This document shows, piece by piece, positions 55,401 to 62,944 of a stretch of DNA of 64,000 nucleotides. The stretch spans positions 62,001 to 126,000 of the forward strand of contig JADLGW010000050.1 in NCBI GenBank assembly GCA_020849105.1. The letters run 5' to 3'. Under the pieces are notes generated by a model. The model was not told the DNA's origin and searched no databases. It saw only the letters and a program-made list of their open reading frames with translations. Numbering within the stretch: the first letter of the stretch is position 1; each line of letters starts with the position of its first letter. Both the position numbers and the translations under genes were made by a program. This DNA is from Phycisphaerales bacterium (GTDB lineage Bacteria > Planctomycetota > Phycisphaerae > Phycisphaerales > UBA1924).

Positions 55401-56983
55401 GAGAGGCCGCCCAGGTCTACGACTCCATCATCGCCGCGGGCGCCCCGGACCCCGAGCTCGTCGTCCACGCGCGCATGATCGAGGCCTACGTCCAGCAGGG
55501 AGACCTGAAGACCGCGGGACAGCGCCTCGCCGCCGTCGGACAGGCCGCGGACTCGAACCTGACCCTCCTAGTCCTGCGGGCGACGCTCGCCCAGCGCCAG
55601 GGGGACCGCCCGGCCGCACGCCAGGCCCTCGACCACGCCGTGGAGCGATTCCCCGACGACCCGATGCCGTACTTCCGCCGCGCTCTCTTCCTGGTGCAGG
55701 ACCCCGACTCCGAGTCCGATGCCCTGGCGGACCTTGACACCGCCCTGCGCCTCCGCCCGTCGTACTGGCAAGCGCTGCAGACCCGCGCCATGATCAACAA
55801 GAGCCGCGGACGCAAGAACGAGGCGCTCACCGACCTCCGCACCGCCGTCGAAACCAACCTCTTCCAGGACGACGTCCGGCTCAACTACATGATCGAACTC
55901 CTGGAAGCCAACCGGGAGCCCGACGCCATCGAGGTGGGCCGCGCGGCCCTGCGCATCCGGCCCAACGACACCGCACTGGCCTCCGGTCTGGCGGACCTCT
56001 TCGCCCAGAGGGGGCGCTGGGACGCCGCCGCTGTCTTCTACGGACACATCTGGGAACTCACGCACGACCAGCGCGACGCCGTGCCGTACCTGGCGGCGCT
56101 CCTGCACAGCAATCCCCCCGCGCTGCCGCAGGCTGCGGCCATCCTTGCCACGCCCGGACTGCCCATCGATTCGAGCACGCCGCTGCTCATGGCCCGGGCC
56201 GACCTGCGCATGAAGCAGAAGGACAACGACGGGGCCTACCGCGATATCATGGCCGCCTACGAGAAGAGCAAGGCCCAGCCGCGCAGCCTCTCGGCCTGGT
56301 ACCAGACGCTGTGCGCGGTCGTCACCGATCCGGCCGTCCGCCTGCAGATCTTCGAGCGCATCTCGCCGGACCCCGCCACCGCCCAGTGGCTCCAGTCCAT
56401 GCGCTGCGACACGCTGGCCCTGCTCCCCGCGCGGCGCGACGAGGCCACCTCCATGGCCGAATCACTCCTTGCGGGGAGCGCGGACACCAACCTCAAACTC
56501 AGCCTGGCACGCATGCTCCAGGACATCTACAACGCCGACCAGAAGTACGACAAGGCGCTTGCCGCCTGCAAGGCCGGGCTCGCCGTCGCCCCCACCGACG
56601 CGATGCTCAACAACAACGCCGCGTCCTACCTGACCAACCGGCTGAACCGCCCACAGGAGGCACTTCCCTACGCGGAAGCCGCGGCGAAAGCGGTCCCGAA
56701 TAACCACGCGATCCTCGACACGCTCGCGGAAGTCCTGGCCGCAACGGGCCAGCACGACAAGGCGATCGACGCGTACGAGCAGGCCGCACAGGTGGCCCCC
56801 ACCACGCCCCTGACCGCGGGTTACCTGCTCAAGGGGCTCAAACTGGCGGTGGAATCGCCCGACCACGCCCGGGCGCGGAAACTCGCCCAGAACCTCCGGT
56901 TCCTGATGCGCCAGGGGACCGATATCCTCACGCCCGAGCAGAACAAGGACCTCGACGAGTACGAGCGCCAGGCAGGCCGATAA
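52406..56983 (+). CDS. Very large TPR-repeat membrane-anchored protein
   Basis: At 1,525 residues this is the longest gene here. An N-terminal membrane anchor (about 10-32) is followed by arrays of helical repeats with TPR signatures throughout, for example YIAKGDAKMAAGDYDAAASF, AAELYQRALTARPQYVPVMM, and NNNAASYLTNRLNRPQEALP at the end. PrsT-like TPR proteins commonly occur in exosortase-linked EPS loci, and this one fills that place, although it is longer. It probably scaffolds export or polymerisation complexes in the periplasm. AAGGAA lies four bases before the ATG. Confidence 0.88.
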   Translation: MASKVNTRFVVILAAVLVALVGGVAALALVVSSRSGASYIAKGDAKMAAGDYDAAASFYSIAVNKEQQNVPWLLKWREALSKKVPPNDVVFGEDFKMYLTVHRALATARKTDVQAHRDFLDMLLKMTLAVGGSRESWTNLRTEADAALRFFDGSETPESQGLRRYRGLAAMGLDAARMEISESDVEAGKEDLVAALAADPGDAASAVALCEYYRRRSAEALAKRNTALQQQLLTKGRDVLSAALAVKPGDPDLVLTGLACDLQDSVSGIDPALPATEIQSRQIAAVKALVPRLDEATAALRTTDTSRIGIDQISQFLGLADAIDPATAADRAQELVDRALADRPHSAELIYFKGRLLALRGEVDAAIAQFQKTIDLPPPHVGFEGIKQYWLVGQSLFWQANTALLTVDKTPDGPERDRAIADAAKFRDRLEQRVPKTDPGLKFIDAKLAIARHDLALAQKDLNEYSGLSGDTGPLAFEALVLGAQVSERLGAPGRAAELYQRALTARPQYVPVMMALANITHGLKDLKTASDLYRRVLQLDPSNTVAAQQLEIIRALQSDQAPTIADPVLNALVTAQRLQYPPGGKVGDPDAAIAVLRKAITANNSDPRLVGALATVLVNRNDIPGAVAAVDAGLQAHPDSDVLRSLRRNLSGDTLEGALALADEAGRTPIDKAMNRYAVYRARKLPDEAKKTLAEAAAMEGSHDDARVLESLFLAALQAGNLTEADRLSEEAATKNIDLADGLTFKARLQIAREKFADAGVTLQQALDKRGPNAAVYRLLGDVQMRQGRPLQAIEQYRNAQRMSPTDPEIVRALLMALAGTQQNVEALRVARDAEPFMGPDVVFANMRYLLEALVGSRENAVKGREQLAVRAPDDEDNTLSLVQLYIEDRQWSKARALLDDRRGKKDTINLVGLDARWHADQGDLEGGKAVWTKYLASIDPKATGPSPFIGYSQFLVQRGDPAGALEQLTSAAQYQDPKSPIADLARADTLFGMRRYGEAAQVYDSIIAAGAPDPELVVHARMIEAYVQQGDLKTAGQRLAAVGQAADSNLTLLVLRATLAQRQGDRPAARQALDHAVERFPDDPMPYFRRALFLVQDPDSESDALADLDTALRLRPSYWQALQTRAMINKSRGRKNEALTDLRTAVETNLFQDDVRLNYMIELLEANREPDAIEVGRAALRIRPNDTALASGLADLFAQRGRWDAAAVFYGHIWELTHDQRDAVPYLAALLHSNPPALPQAAAILATPGLPIDSSTPLLMARADLRMKQKDNDGAYRDIMAAYEKSKAQPRSLSAWYQTLCAVVTDPAVRLQIFERISPDPATAQWLQSMRCDTLALLPARRDEATSMAESLLAGSADTNLKLSLARMLQDIYNADQKYDKALAACKAGLAVAPTDAMLNNNAASYLTNRLNRPQEALPYAEAAAKAVPNNHAILDTLAEVLAATGQHDKAIDAYEQAAQVAPTTPLTAGYLLKGLKLAVESPDHARARKLAQNLRFLMRQGTDILTPEQNKDLDEYERQAGR

Positions 56984-57052
56984 CGGGCGAGCCAGAACCC
57001 CCGACGCCACCCGACGAATGATCCGACAACAGGACGACCAGGACCCCTCCCC

Positions 57053-59242
57053 ATGAGCACCGCGACCATGCCCCGCCCCCCGTCTCCGTCCCCGGCCCGC
57101 CCGGGCGCCGCGACGCAGGCGACCGTCAGCATTGATCCGCTCAAACTGATCCAGAAGCACAAGTGGGTGCTGACGGGGGCGGCGATCACCGGCATCGTGC
57201 TGGGCATCGCCATGCACTACGTCCTGCTGGCGACGGCCCCGATCTACAAGGCGACGGTCCTGTGGGAGTGCTTCAACCAGGAGAAGGACGTCGGCACCCC
57301 CGGCGGCGACCAGGGCTTCAGCGATGAACTCGAAAAGTTCATGGCTACCCAGGCCGCGCTGATGAAGTCCGACCGCATCATCAGCCTGGTCCTGGACGAC
57401 CCGCGCCTGGCACGCACCGCACCCGAATGGCAGTCCCACTTCATGCACGGGGACAGCTTCGACAAGAACGCCGCGGCCTCCAGCCTCGACTTCCGCCTCA
57501 GCGCCGGCATCGTGGGCGACTCGAACCTCGTCCGGCTGTCCTTCTGGGACACCGACAAGAACAGCGCCCTGGGCGTGGCCCGCCTCGTCAGCGACGTCTT
57601 CGAGTCCTGGCGCAAGAACACCGTGACCACCGAGCAGGGCAAGCGGCGTGACTCGCTGAAGAAGGCCATCGACAACACCGAGTCCGAGATCGCCACGCTC
57701 CAGTCCAGCCGCGCCGCCATCATGGTGGAGGCCAAACTCGACACCATGGACGCCTCGTCCTCGAAGGCGACGAGCACCCTCCGCACCCTCTCGGACCAAC
57801 TCGCCGAGGCCGGCCGCAACATGGAACTCTACAAGACCCGTCTGGACAAGATGGAGTCGGAACTCAACTCGCCGACGGGCCCCGTCTACACCGACGACAT
57901 CCGCGAGGCGGCCAACAACGCCCCGGAAATCCTCTACCTCAAGCAGAACATCAACCAGATCGACGGCGAGGTCAAGGCCATGACCCAGCGCCTGGGCGAG
58001 AACGCGATGGACACCGTCGCGCTTCGCTCTCGCCTCGAGGGCCTGACCCAGACCCACAAGGCCGAGTACGAGAAGACGCTCCGGCGCGTCTTCGACAGCC
58101 AACTGGAGCAACTCCGCATGGGCCTGAGTTCCACCATGGCGCTCCAGGCCAACATCGTCGCCAAGATCGATGAGGAAATCGGGCGCGCCAACGACCTCGC
58201 GAAGGTCATGGAGAAGGTCGACGACATCCGCAACTCCATCGCGACCCTGACGAAGATCAAGTCCGACTTCATGGCCAAACTCTCGGGCCTCCAGGCCCTC
58301 TCGGAGCTGGACTCCGCCTACCGCATCCGCATCGTGCAGGAGGCGGCCCTCCCCCGCACCGTCTCGTTCCCCAAGCTCTACATCATGATCCCCCTGGGCT
58401 TCTTCCTGGTCATGGGCCTGGCCGTCGGCCTCATCGTCCTGGTGGAGATCGTGGACCAGCGCGTCAAGGGTCCGTCGGACATCGACATGATCACCAAGGT
58501 CCGCTGCATCGGCCTGATACCGCACGCGGCGGAGGACCCGGCAAGCCCGCAGAAGCCCGAGACCGTCTTCCGCGACGCCCCGCAGGGCGTCATGGCGGAG
58601 AACTTCCGGCAGGCCCGCGGCGCCATCCTCAAACGAATGGACCAGGCGGGGCACAAGTCCCTCGTCGTGCTCGGCGGGCTCCCGGGTTCCGGGGCCACGA
58701 CCATCGCCGTCAACCTCGCCTTCGCCGCCGCCGCCGCCGAGCGCAAGGTTCTGCTCATCGACGGCAACTTCCGCCGCCCGGCCCTCCACAAGGTGCTCGG
58801 GCTCCAGGAGAGGCCCGGCCTGGCCGACGTGCTCGCCGGAACCACGACCCTGGAGGCCGCCGTCCAGATCAGCGATGACACCATGCTGCATGTACTGACC
58901 GTCGGCGCCTCCGACCCGCGCTCCTGCGAGAAACTGGGCGCCGCGTCCATGGGCAATCTCCTGAAACAGGCCGAGGAGGACTACGACCTCGTCATCGTCG
59001 ACGGCCCGCCGGCCGTCGTCGCCGAGGACGGCGTCGCCGCCGCCAACCGCGCGGACGCCTCGCTCCTGGTTGTCCGCGCCCTGAGCGAGAAACGCGGCAT
59101 GGTCGCCCGCCTCCGCAATCAACTCGGAGAGGGACGCGGCGACTTCCTGGGCGTCCTGATCAACGCCGCACGCTCGGCCGCCGGCGGCTACCTCCGCGGC
59201 AACATCCAGGCGACGCACCGCTACACCAACGGGAAGGAGTAG
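57053..59242 (+). CDS. Wzc-like chain-length protein with degenerate tyrosine-kinase domain
   Basis: The 729-residue protein has a Wzz domain between membrane helices (about 38-60 and 443-465) with a long coiled coil between, then a BY-kinase-like domain. In that domain the Walker A loop is GLPGSGATTIAVNL: the essential Lys is replaced by Ala (A548). Walker A' is LLIDGNFRRP, with Asn in place of the second Asp. Walker B is VIVDGPPAV. The C-terminus lacks a Tyr cluster. It probably controls polymer length, while kinase activity is doubtful. Similar pseudokinases may be common in this lineage; a comparison would show. Confidence 0.88.
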   Translation: MSTATMPRPPSPSPARPGAATQATVSIDPLKLIQKHKWVLTGAAITGIVLGIAMHYVLLATAPIYKATVLWECFNQEKDVGTPGGDQGFSDELEKFMATQAALMKSDRIISLVLDDPRLARTAPEWQSHFMHGDSFDKNAAASSLDFRLSAGIVGDSNLVRLSFWDTDKNSALGVARLVSDVFESWRKNTVTTEQGKRRDSLKKAIDNTESEIATLQSSRAAIMVEAKLDTMDASSSKATSTLRTLSDQLAEAGRNMELYKTRLDKMESELNSPTGPVYTDDIREAANNAPEILYLKQNINQIDGEVKAMTQRLGENAMDTVALRSRLEGLTQTHKAEYEKTLRRVFDSQLEQLRMGLSSTMALQANIVAKIDEEIGRANDLAKVMEKVDDIRNSIATLTKIKSDFMAKLSGLQALSELDSAYRIRIVQEAALPRTVSFPKLYIMIPLGFFLVMGLAVGLIVLVEIVDQRVKGPSDIDMITKVRCIGLIPHAAEDPASPQKPETVFRDAPQGVMAENFRQARGAILKRMDQAGHKSLVVLGGLPGSGATTIAVNLAFAAAAAERKVLLIDGNFRRPALHKVLGLQERPGLADVLAGTTTLEAAVQISDDTMLHVLTVGASDPRSCEKLGAASMGNLLKQAEEDYDLVIVDGPPAVVAEDGVAAANRADASLLVVRALSEKRGMVARLRNQLGEGRGDFLGVLINAARSAAGGYLRGNIQATHRYTNGKE

Positions 59243-59293
59243 GCGGCCGCCTGCGCCGCTGCCGTGCCCTCCCACGCCCCGAATCCCGGTCCG

Positions 59294-60268
59294 ATGCGGG
59301 ATGCACGCCGTGTGCTCGTCACCGGCGGCGCCGGGTTCATCGGCTCGCACCTGACGGACCTGCTCCTGGCCCGCGGCGACCACGTCACGGTCATCGACGA
59401 CCTCTCGACCGGTCGCCGCGCCAACCTGCCCGCGTCCCACCCGCGCCTGGATTTCCGGCACGAGGACCTGGGGCGTGCTCTGGGCGCTCTCCCGCGCGGG
59501 GTCGCGTTCGATCAGGTGTACCACCTGGCCGCCGCCGTGGGCGTGAGACTCGTGATGGACGAGCCGGTCCGCTCCATCGAGACCAACATCGAGCAGACCG
59601 CCGCGTTGCTCCGGCACATCGCCGCTTCGCCCTGTCCGACCCTGATCGCCTCCAGTTCGGAGGTCTACGGGAAGTCTGCCAAGTCACCCTTTCAGGAGGA
59701 CGACGACGCGGTCTACGGACCCACCGTTGTCGGGCGATGGTCGTACGCCTGCTCAAAGGCTGTTGATGAGTACCTGGGCCTGGCCTACCACAGGATGCAC
59801 GCCGTACCGGTCGTTATCGCAAGGTTCTTCAACACCGTGGGCCCGCGGCAGGTCGGGGACTACGGCATGGTCCTGCCGCGGTTCGTCACCGCCGCCCTCG
59901 CCGGGCGCGACCTGACCATCCACGGCGATGGGCGCCAGTCGCGCTGCTTCTGCGACGTGCGGGACGTGGTGAATGTCCTGCCCGCCATGCTCGACACCGC
60001 GGCCTGTCGCGGGCACGTCGTCAACGTCGGCTCCGACGTACCGATCACGATCGCGGACCTTGCCTCCCTTGTCATCCGGGTGCTCGGCTCGCGCTCCGGC
60101 ACGCGGGCGATCCCGTATTCCGAGGCCTACCCGACCGGGTTCGAGGACCTGGCGCGACGCCAGCCCGACCTGACCCGCCTCCGCGCTGCCGTGGGGTTCA
60201 AGCCGTCGATCCCGCTGGAGCGAACGATCCTGGACCTGGCCGCCGCGATCCAGGAGGCACCCGCGTGA
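59294..60268 (+). CDS. NAD-dependent sugar-nucleotide epimerase/dehydratase
   Basis: The 324-residue SDR-extended enzyme has the NAD-binding motif VTGGAGFIGSH, ASSSEVYG (Ser of the triad) and YACSKAVDE (YxxxK). The C-terminal NTVGPRQ/GDGRQSRCF region binds the UDP-sugar. It resembles UDP-glucose 4-epimerase and UDP-glucuronate decarboxylase; the exact reaction is not certain. It supplies a sugar nucleotide to the EPS locus. The ATG at 59294 is preferred because the GxxGxxG motif then lies near the start; a GTG at 59264 would add ten residues. Confidence 0.88.
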   Translation: MRDARRVLVTGGAGFIGSHLTDLLLARGDHVTVIDDLSTGRRANLPASHPRLDFRHEDLGRALGALPRGVAFDQVYHLAAAVGVRLVMDEPVRSIETNIEQTAALLRHIAASPCPTLIASSSEVYGKSAKSPFQEDDDAVYGPTVVGRWSYACSKAVDEYLGLAYHRMHAVPVVIARFFNTVGPRQVGDYGMVLPRFVTAALAGRDLTIHGDGRQSRCFCDVRDVVNVLPAMLDTAACRGHVVNVGSDVPITIADLASLVIRVLGSRSGTRAIPYSEAYPTGFEDLARRQPDLTRLRAAVGFKPSIPLERTILDLAAAIQEAPA

Positions 60269-61686
60269 TCCAGGAGGCGGCACAACTCCGCGTGCCCGAG
60301 AACGTCGCCTCGCGCGTCGAGGGCCTCGGCAAGCAGGTCTCGGCCCTGGCCGACCAGGTCAAGGAACTCGCTCGGGTCTCCGGTATCGAGAGCGGCCCCA
60401 CGGTCACCAGGCTGGAGGTCTTCCACGGGTACATCGCCGTGTTCGTCGTGGCCTTTGTGGTGACGCTCCTGGCGACCCCGCTGGTCCGGCGCCTCGCGCT
60501 CTCCCACGGCATCATTGACCGCCCGACCGAGGGGCGCAAGGCCCACCGCCTGCCTGTCGCCTACCTCGGCGGCGTGGCCGTCTTCCTCGGGATCATCGCC
60601 GGCATCCTGTACAGTTACCTGGCGACCGCCATTCCCGGCCTCATGGGCTTCCACCCCACGCGGTACCTGGTGGACGAATCGTTCCACCACATCGTGCCGT
60701 TCTCGGTCCTGCTGGGGCTCACCGTGATCATGCTGGTGGGGCTGCTGGACGACGTTGTCGGCATCCCGCCCCGCGTCAAACTCGGCGGCCAGCTCGTCGC
60801 CGCCGCCGCCCTGGCCTATGACGACGTCGGTGTCCGGGTCGCCGCCGGGCTCCTGCTGCCCCTGGGCCAGTTGCTCGGGAACGAGCGGCTGCTGTATGTC
60901 ATCCAACTCCCGTTCCCGGTGCCCGGGATCGGCACCCAGGTGCAGATCGACGTGGTGTACTGGGCGGGGACGGCGCTCATCGCCGTCTTCGTCCTCGGGG
61001 CCTGCAACGCCTCGAACCTGATCGACGGCCTCGACGGCCTGGCCACCGGCGTGACCGCGATCGCGGCCAGCGGGTTCCTGTTCATCGCGCTCACCCTGGC
61101 CATGCTGGACGACGGTCCCCGCGACGCCCAGCGGATCATCCTGTGCCTGTCGCTGCTCGGGGCGTGCCTCGGGTTCCTCCCGCACAACTTCAATCCCGCC
61201 ACCATTTTCCTGGGAGATTGCGGGTCACTGTTGCTGGGGTTCTGCAGCATCGTCATCGTCCTGACGTTCGGCGACCGCGGGTTCACATACCTGGTCATCG
61301 CGGGCCTGGTCATCTACGCCCTGCCCATTGTCGACACGATCCTGGCCATCATCCGCCGGCGGATGGCCGGCCGTGCCATCTCCGATGCGGACGACCAGCA
61401 CCTCCACCACATGCTCAAGCGCGCCCTGGGGGTCAAGGGGGCGGTCCTCACGCTTTACGGCATGGGGGCCGTCTTCGCCGTCCTGGGCGTGGCCATGAGC
61501 CTGTTCCGGGCCCGGGTGGTCTACGTCGTGGCCCTGGTCGCTATCTCGTTCCTCATCGTGACCGCCGTCAAGATGGCCCGGCGCAAGGCCCTGGATGAGC
61601 AGGCCCTCCATTACAGCCGTGCCGCCCCCACCCGTCGGCGCGAACCGGCCACCGTCCCGCCCGGGGAGCCGCCTCAGGTATACTGA
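60265..61686 (+). CDS. WecA/MraY-family phosphosugar transferase
   Basis: The 473-residue membrane enzyme of the GT4-like prenyl-phosphate transferase family has about ten helices, with GLLDDVVGIP, NASNLIDGLDGLATG, FLGDCGSLLLGF and DDQHLHHMLKRAL. The DD and NxxNxxD motifs are the magnesium and substrate residues. It transfers a phosphosugar from a UDP-sugar to undecaprenyl phosphate, which starts glycan synthesis. A predicted coiled coil of about 45 residues precedes the first helix, an uncommon extension. It starts at GTG overlapping the epimerase stop. Confidence 0.9.
   Translation: MIQEAAQLRVPENVASRVEGLGKQVSALADQVKELARVSGIESGPTVTRLEVFHGYIAVFVVAFVVTLLATPLVRRLALSHGIIDRPTEGRKAHRLPVAYLGGVAVFLGIIAGILYSYLATAIPGLMGFHPTRYLVDESFHHIVPFSVLLGLTVIMLVGLLDDVVGIPPRVKLGGQLVAAAALAYDDVGVRVAAGLLLPLGQLLGNERLLYVIQLPFPVPGIGTQVQIDVVYWAGTALIAVFVLGACNASNLIDGLDGLATGVTAIAASGFLFIALTLAMLDDGPRDAQRIILCLSLLGACLGFLPHNFNPATIFLGDCGSLLLGFCSIVIVLTFGDRGFTYLVIAGLVIYALPIVDTILAIIRRRMAGRAISDADDQHLHHMLKRALGVKGAVLTLYGMGAVFAVLGVAMSLFRARVVYVVALVAISFLIVTAVKMARRKALDEQALHYSRAAPTRRREPATVPPGEPPQVY
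61679..61684 (+). promoter_or_regulatory. Candidate -10 box of parA (leaderless)
   Basis: TATACT, five of six matches to the consensus, ends seven bases before the ATG at 61692. It overlaps the last codons of the preceding gene, so parA and later genes may be transcribed separately. Confidence 0.5.
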
Positions 61687-61691
61687 CCACC

Positions 61692-62573
61692 ATGACCGAG
61701 CACGGAAGCCGGCCCGCCCAGCGAAGGATCGCGCTGCTGAACCAGAAGGGCGGCGTGGGCAAGACCACAACGACCGTCAACCTGGCCGCGGCCGCGGCCG
61801 AACGCGGCCGCTCCGTGCTGCTGGTGGACCTGGACCCGCAGGCCCACGCCACGCTGCACCTGGGCGTGGACCCGGACTCGACCGATCAATCCATATACGA
61901 CCTGATCCTGGACCCTGAGACCGACGCGGCGTCCATCGTCCGCCCGATCAAGGCGAACCTCGCGCTCATCCCCAGCCAGACGGACCTGGCCGCGGCCGAA
62001 CAGGAACTCGCGGCGGCCCCGGACCGACAGCACCGGCTTCGACGGGCCCTGGACCGGGCGGCTGCGCCGTACGACATCGTCATGATCGATTGTCCGCCCT
62101 CGCTGGGGCTGCTCACCGTCGGCGCCCTGGCGGCCGTGCACGAGGTGCTCATCCCCATGCAGGCCCATTTCCTGGCCCTTCAGGGTGTCGGGAAACTGCT
62201 GGAAACGGTCCGCCTGATGACGGTATCGGTGAACCCCGCCCTGCGCGTGGCCGGTGTCGTGCTGTGCATGCACGACGCGACCACGAGCCTCGCGCAGGAG
62301 GTCGTTGCCGACCTTGACGCCTACTTCGAGAAGGCCCGGGACCAGAACGTCCCGTGGAGGGACGCTCGCGTCTTCCGTCCCGCCATCCGCCGCAACATCA
62401 AACTCGCCGAGTGCCCCAGTTTCGGCCAGACGATCTTCGACTACGCGCCCGCGGCGGCCGGGGCCGCTGACTACCGGGCGCTGGCGGGCGCCATCTTCGG
62501 CCCCGCGCCCGCGGCGGCGCCGCCGGAGGTCCGGGTCGTTGCACAGGCCGTCGCGACGGAGCCGGCGCGGTGA
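61692..62573 (+). CDS. ParA/MinD-like ATPase, without parB
   Basis: The 293-residue ATPase has the deviant Walker A NQKGGVGKTTTTVNLA, with both Lys residues, Walker A' VLLVDLDPQAHAT and Walker B IVMIDCPPSLG. It is a complete, probably active ParA, but no parB or DNA centromere site is seen nearby. It may position the export complex or another cargo rather than chromosomes or plasmids; this is inference. The adjacent VanZ-like gene starts inside its stop codon. Confidence 0.88.
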   Translation: MTEHGSRPAQRRIALLNQKGGVGKTTTTVNLAAAAAERGRSVLLVDLDPQAHATLHLGVDPDSTDQSIYDLILDPETDAASIVRPIKANLALIPSQTDLAAAEQELAAAPDRQHRLRRALDRAAAPYDIVMIDCPPSLGLLTVGALAAVHEVLIPMQAHFLALQGVGKLLETVRLMTVSVNPALRVAGVVLCMHDATTSLAQEVVADLDAYFEKARDQNVPWRDARVFRPAIRRNIKLAECPSFGQTIFDYAPAAAGAADYRALAGAIFGPAPAAAPPEVRVVAQAVATEPAR

Positions 62574-62944
62574 ATGGACCCGCCGCGCGCCGCGCCGCGT
62601 TCTGGGTCTACGTCCCCATCCTGTTCACGGCAACCCATTGGCCGCGGCTTGTCATCCCGGCGGAGGGGCGGCCGGACCTCTGGATCCATGTTGGAGTTCT
62701 GGGCCTGTGGACGGCGCTCCTGATCGGGTGCGGGTTCTTCGGCCGACCGCTGTCGGCGCGGAACATCATCACCTCGGCGGTCATCGGCGTCCTGTACGCC
62801 GGTCTGGACGAGGGGCTGCAGGCGATCCCGTGGGTCCACCGCACGGCCGCCTGGGACGACTTCGCGGCTGACTCCCTGGGCGTCGTGCTCGCGGCCGCCG
62901 TCGCCCTGGTGATCGGCTGCATCCGGGGCCCGGGCGAATCATGA
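62570..62944 (+). CDS. VanZ-like membrane protein
   Basis: The 124-residue protein has four membrane helices. PILFTATHWPR and DEGLQAIPWVHRTAAWDDFA are typical of VanZ-like proteins (D-E-x-x-Q and DFxAD-type motifs). VanZ homologues are frequent in exosortase-linked EPS loci; their biochemical role is not clear. It starts at GTG overlapping the parA stop and ends overlapping the murJ start. Confidence 0.82.
   Translation: MNGPAARRAAFWVYVPILFTATHWPRLVIPAEGRPDLWIHVGVLGLWTALLIGCGFFGRPLSARNIITSAVIGVLYAGLDEGLQAIPWVHRTAAWDDFAADSLGVVLAAAVALVIGCIRGPGES

Noticed and set aside
56462-59617. 1,051-codon minus-strand open frame
   Set aside because: It is the shadow of the TPR and Wzc-like genes, whose domains are clear on the plus strand.
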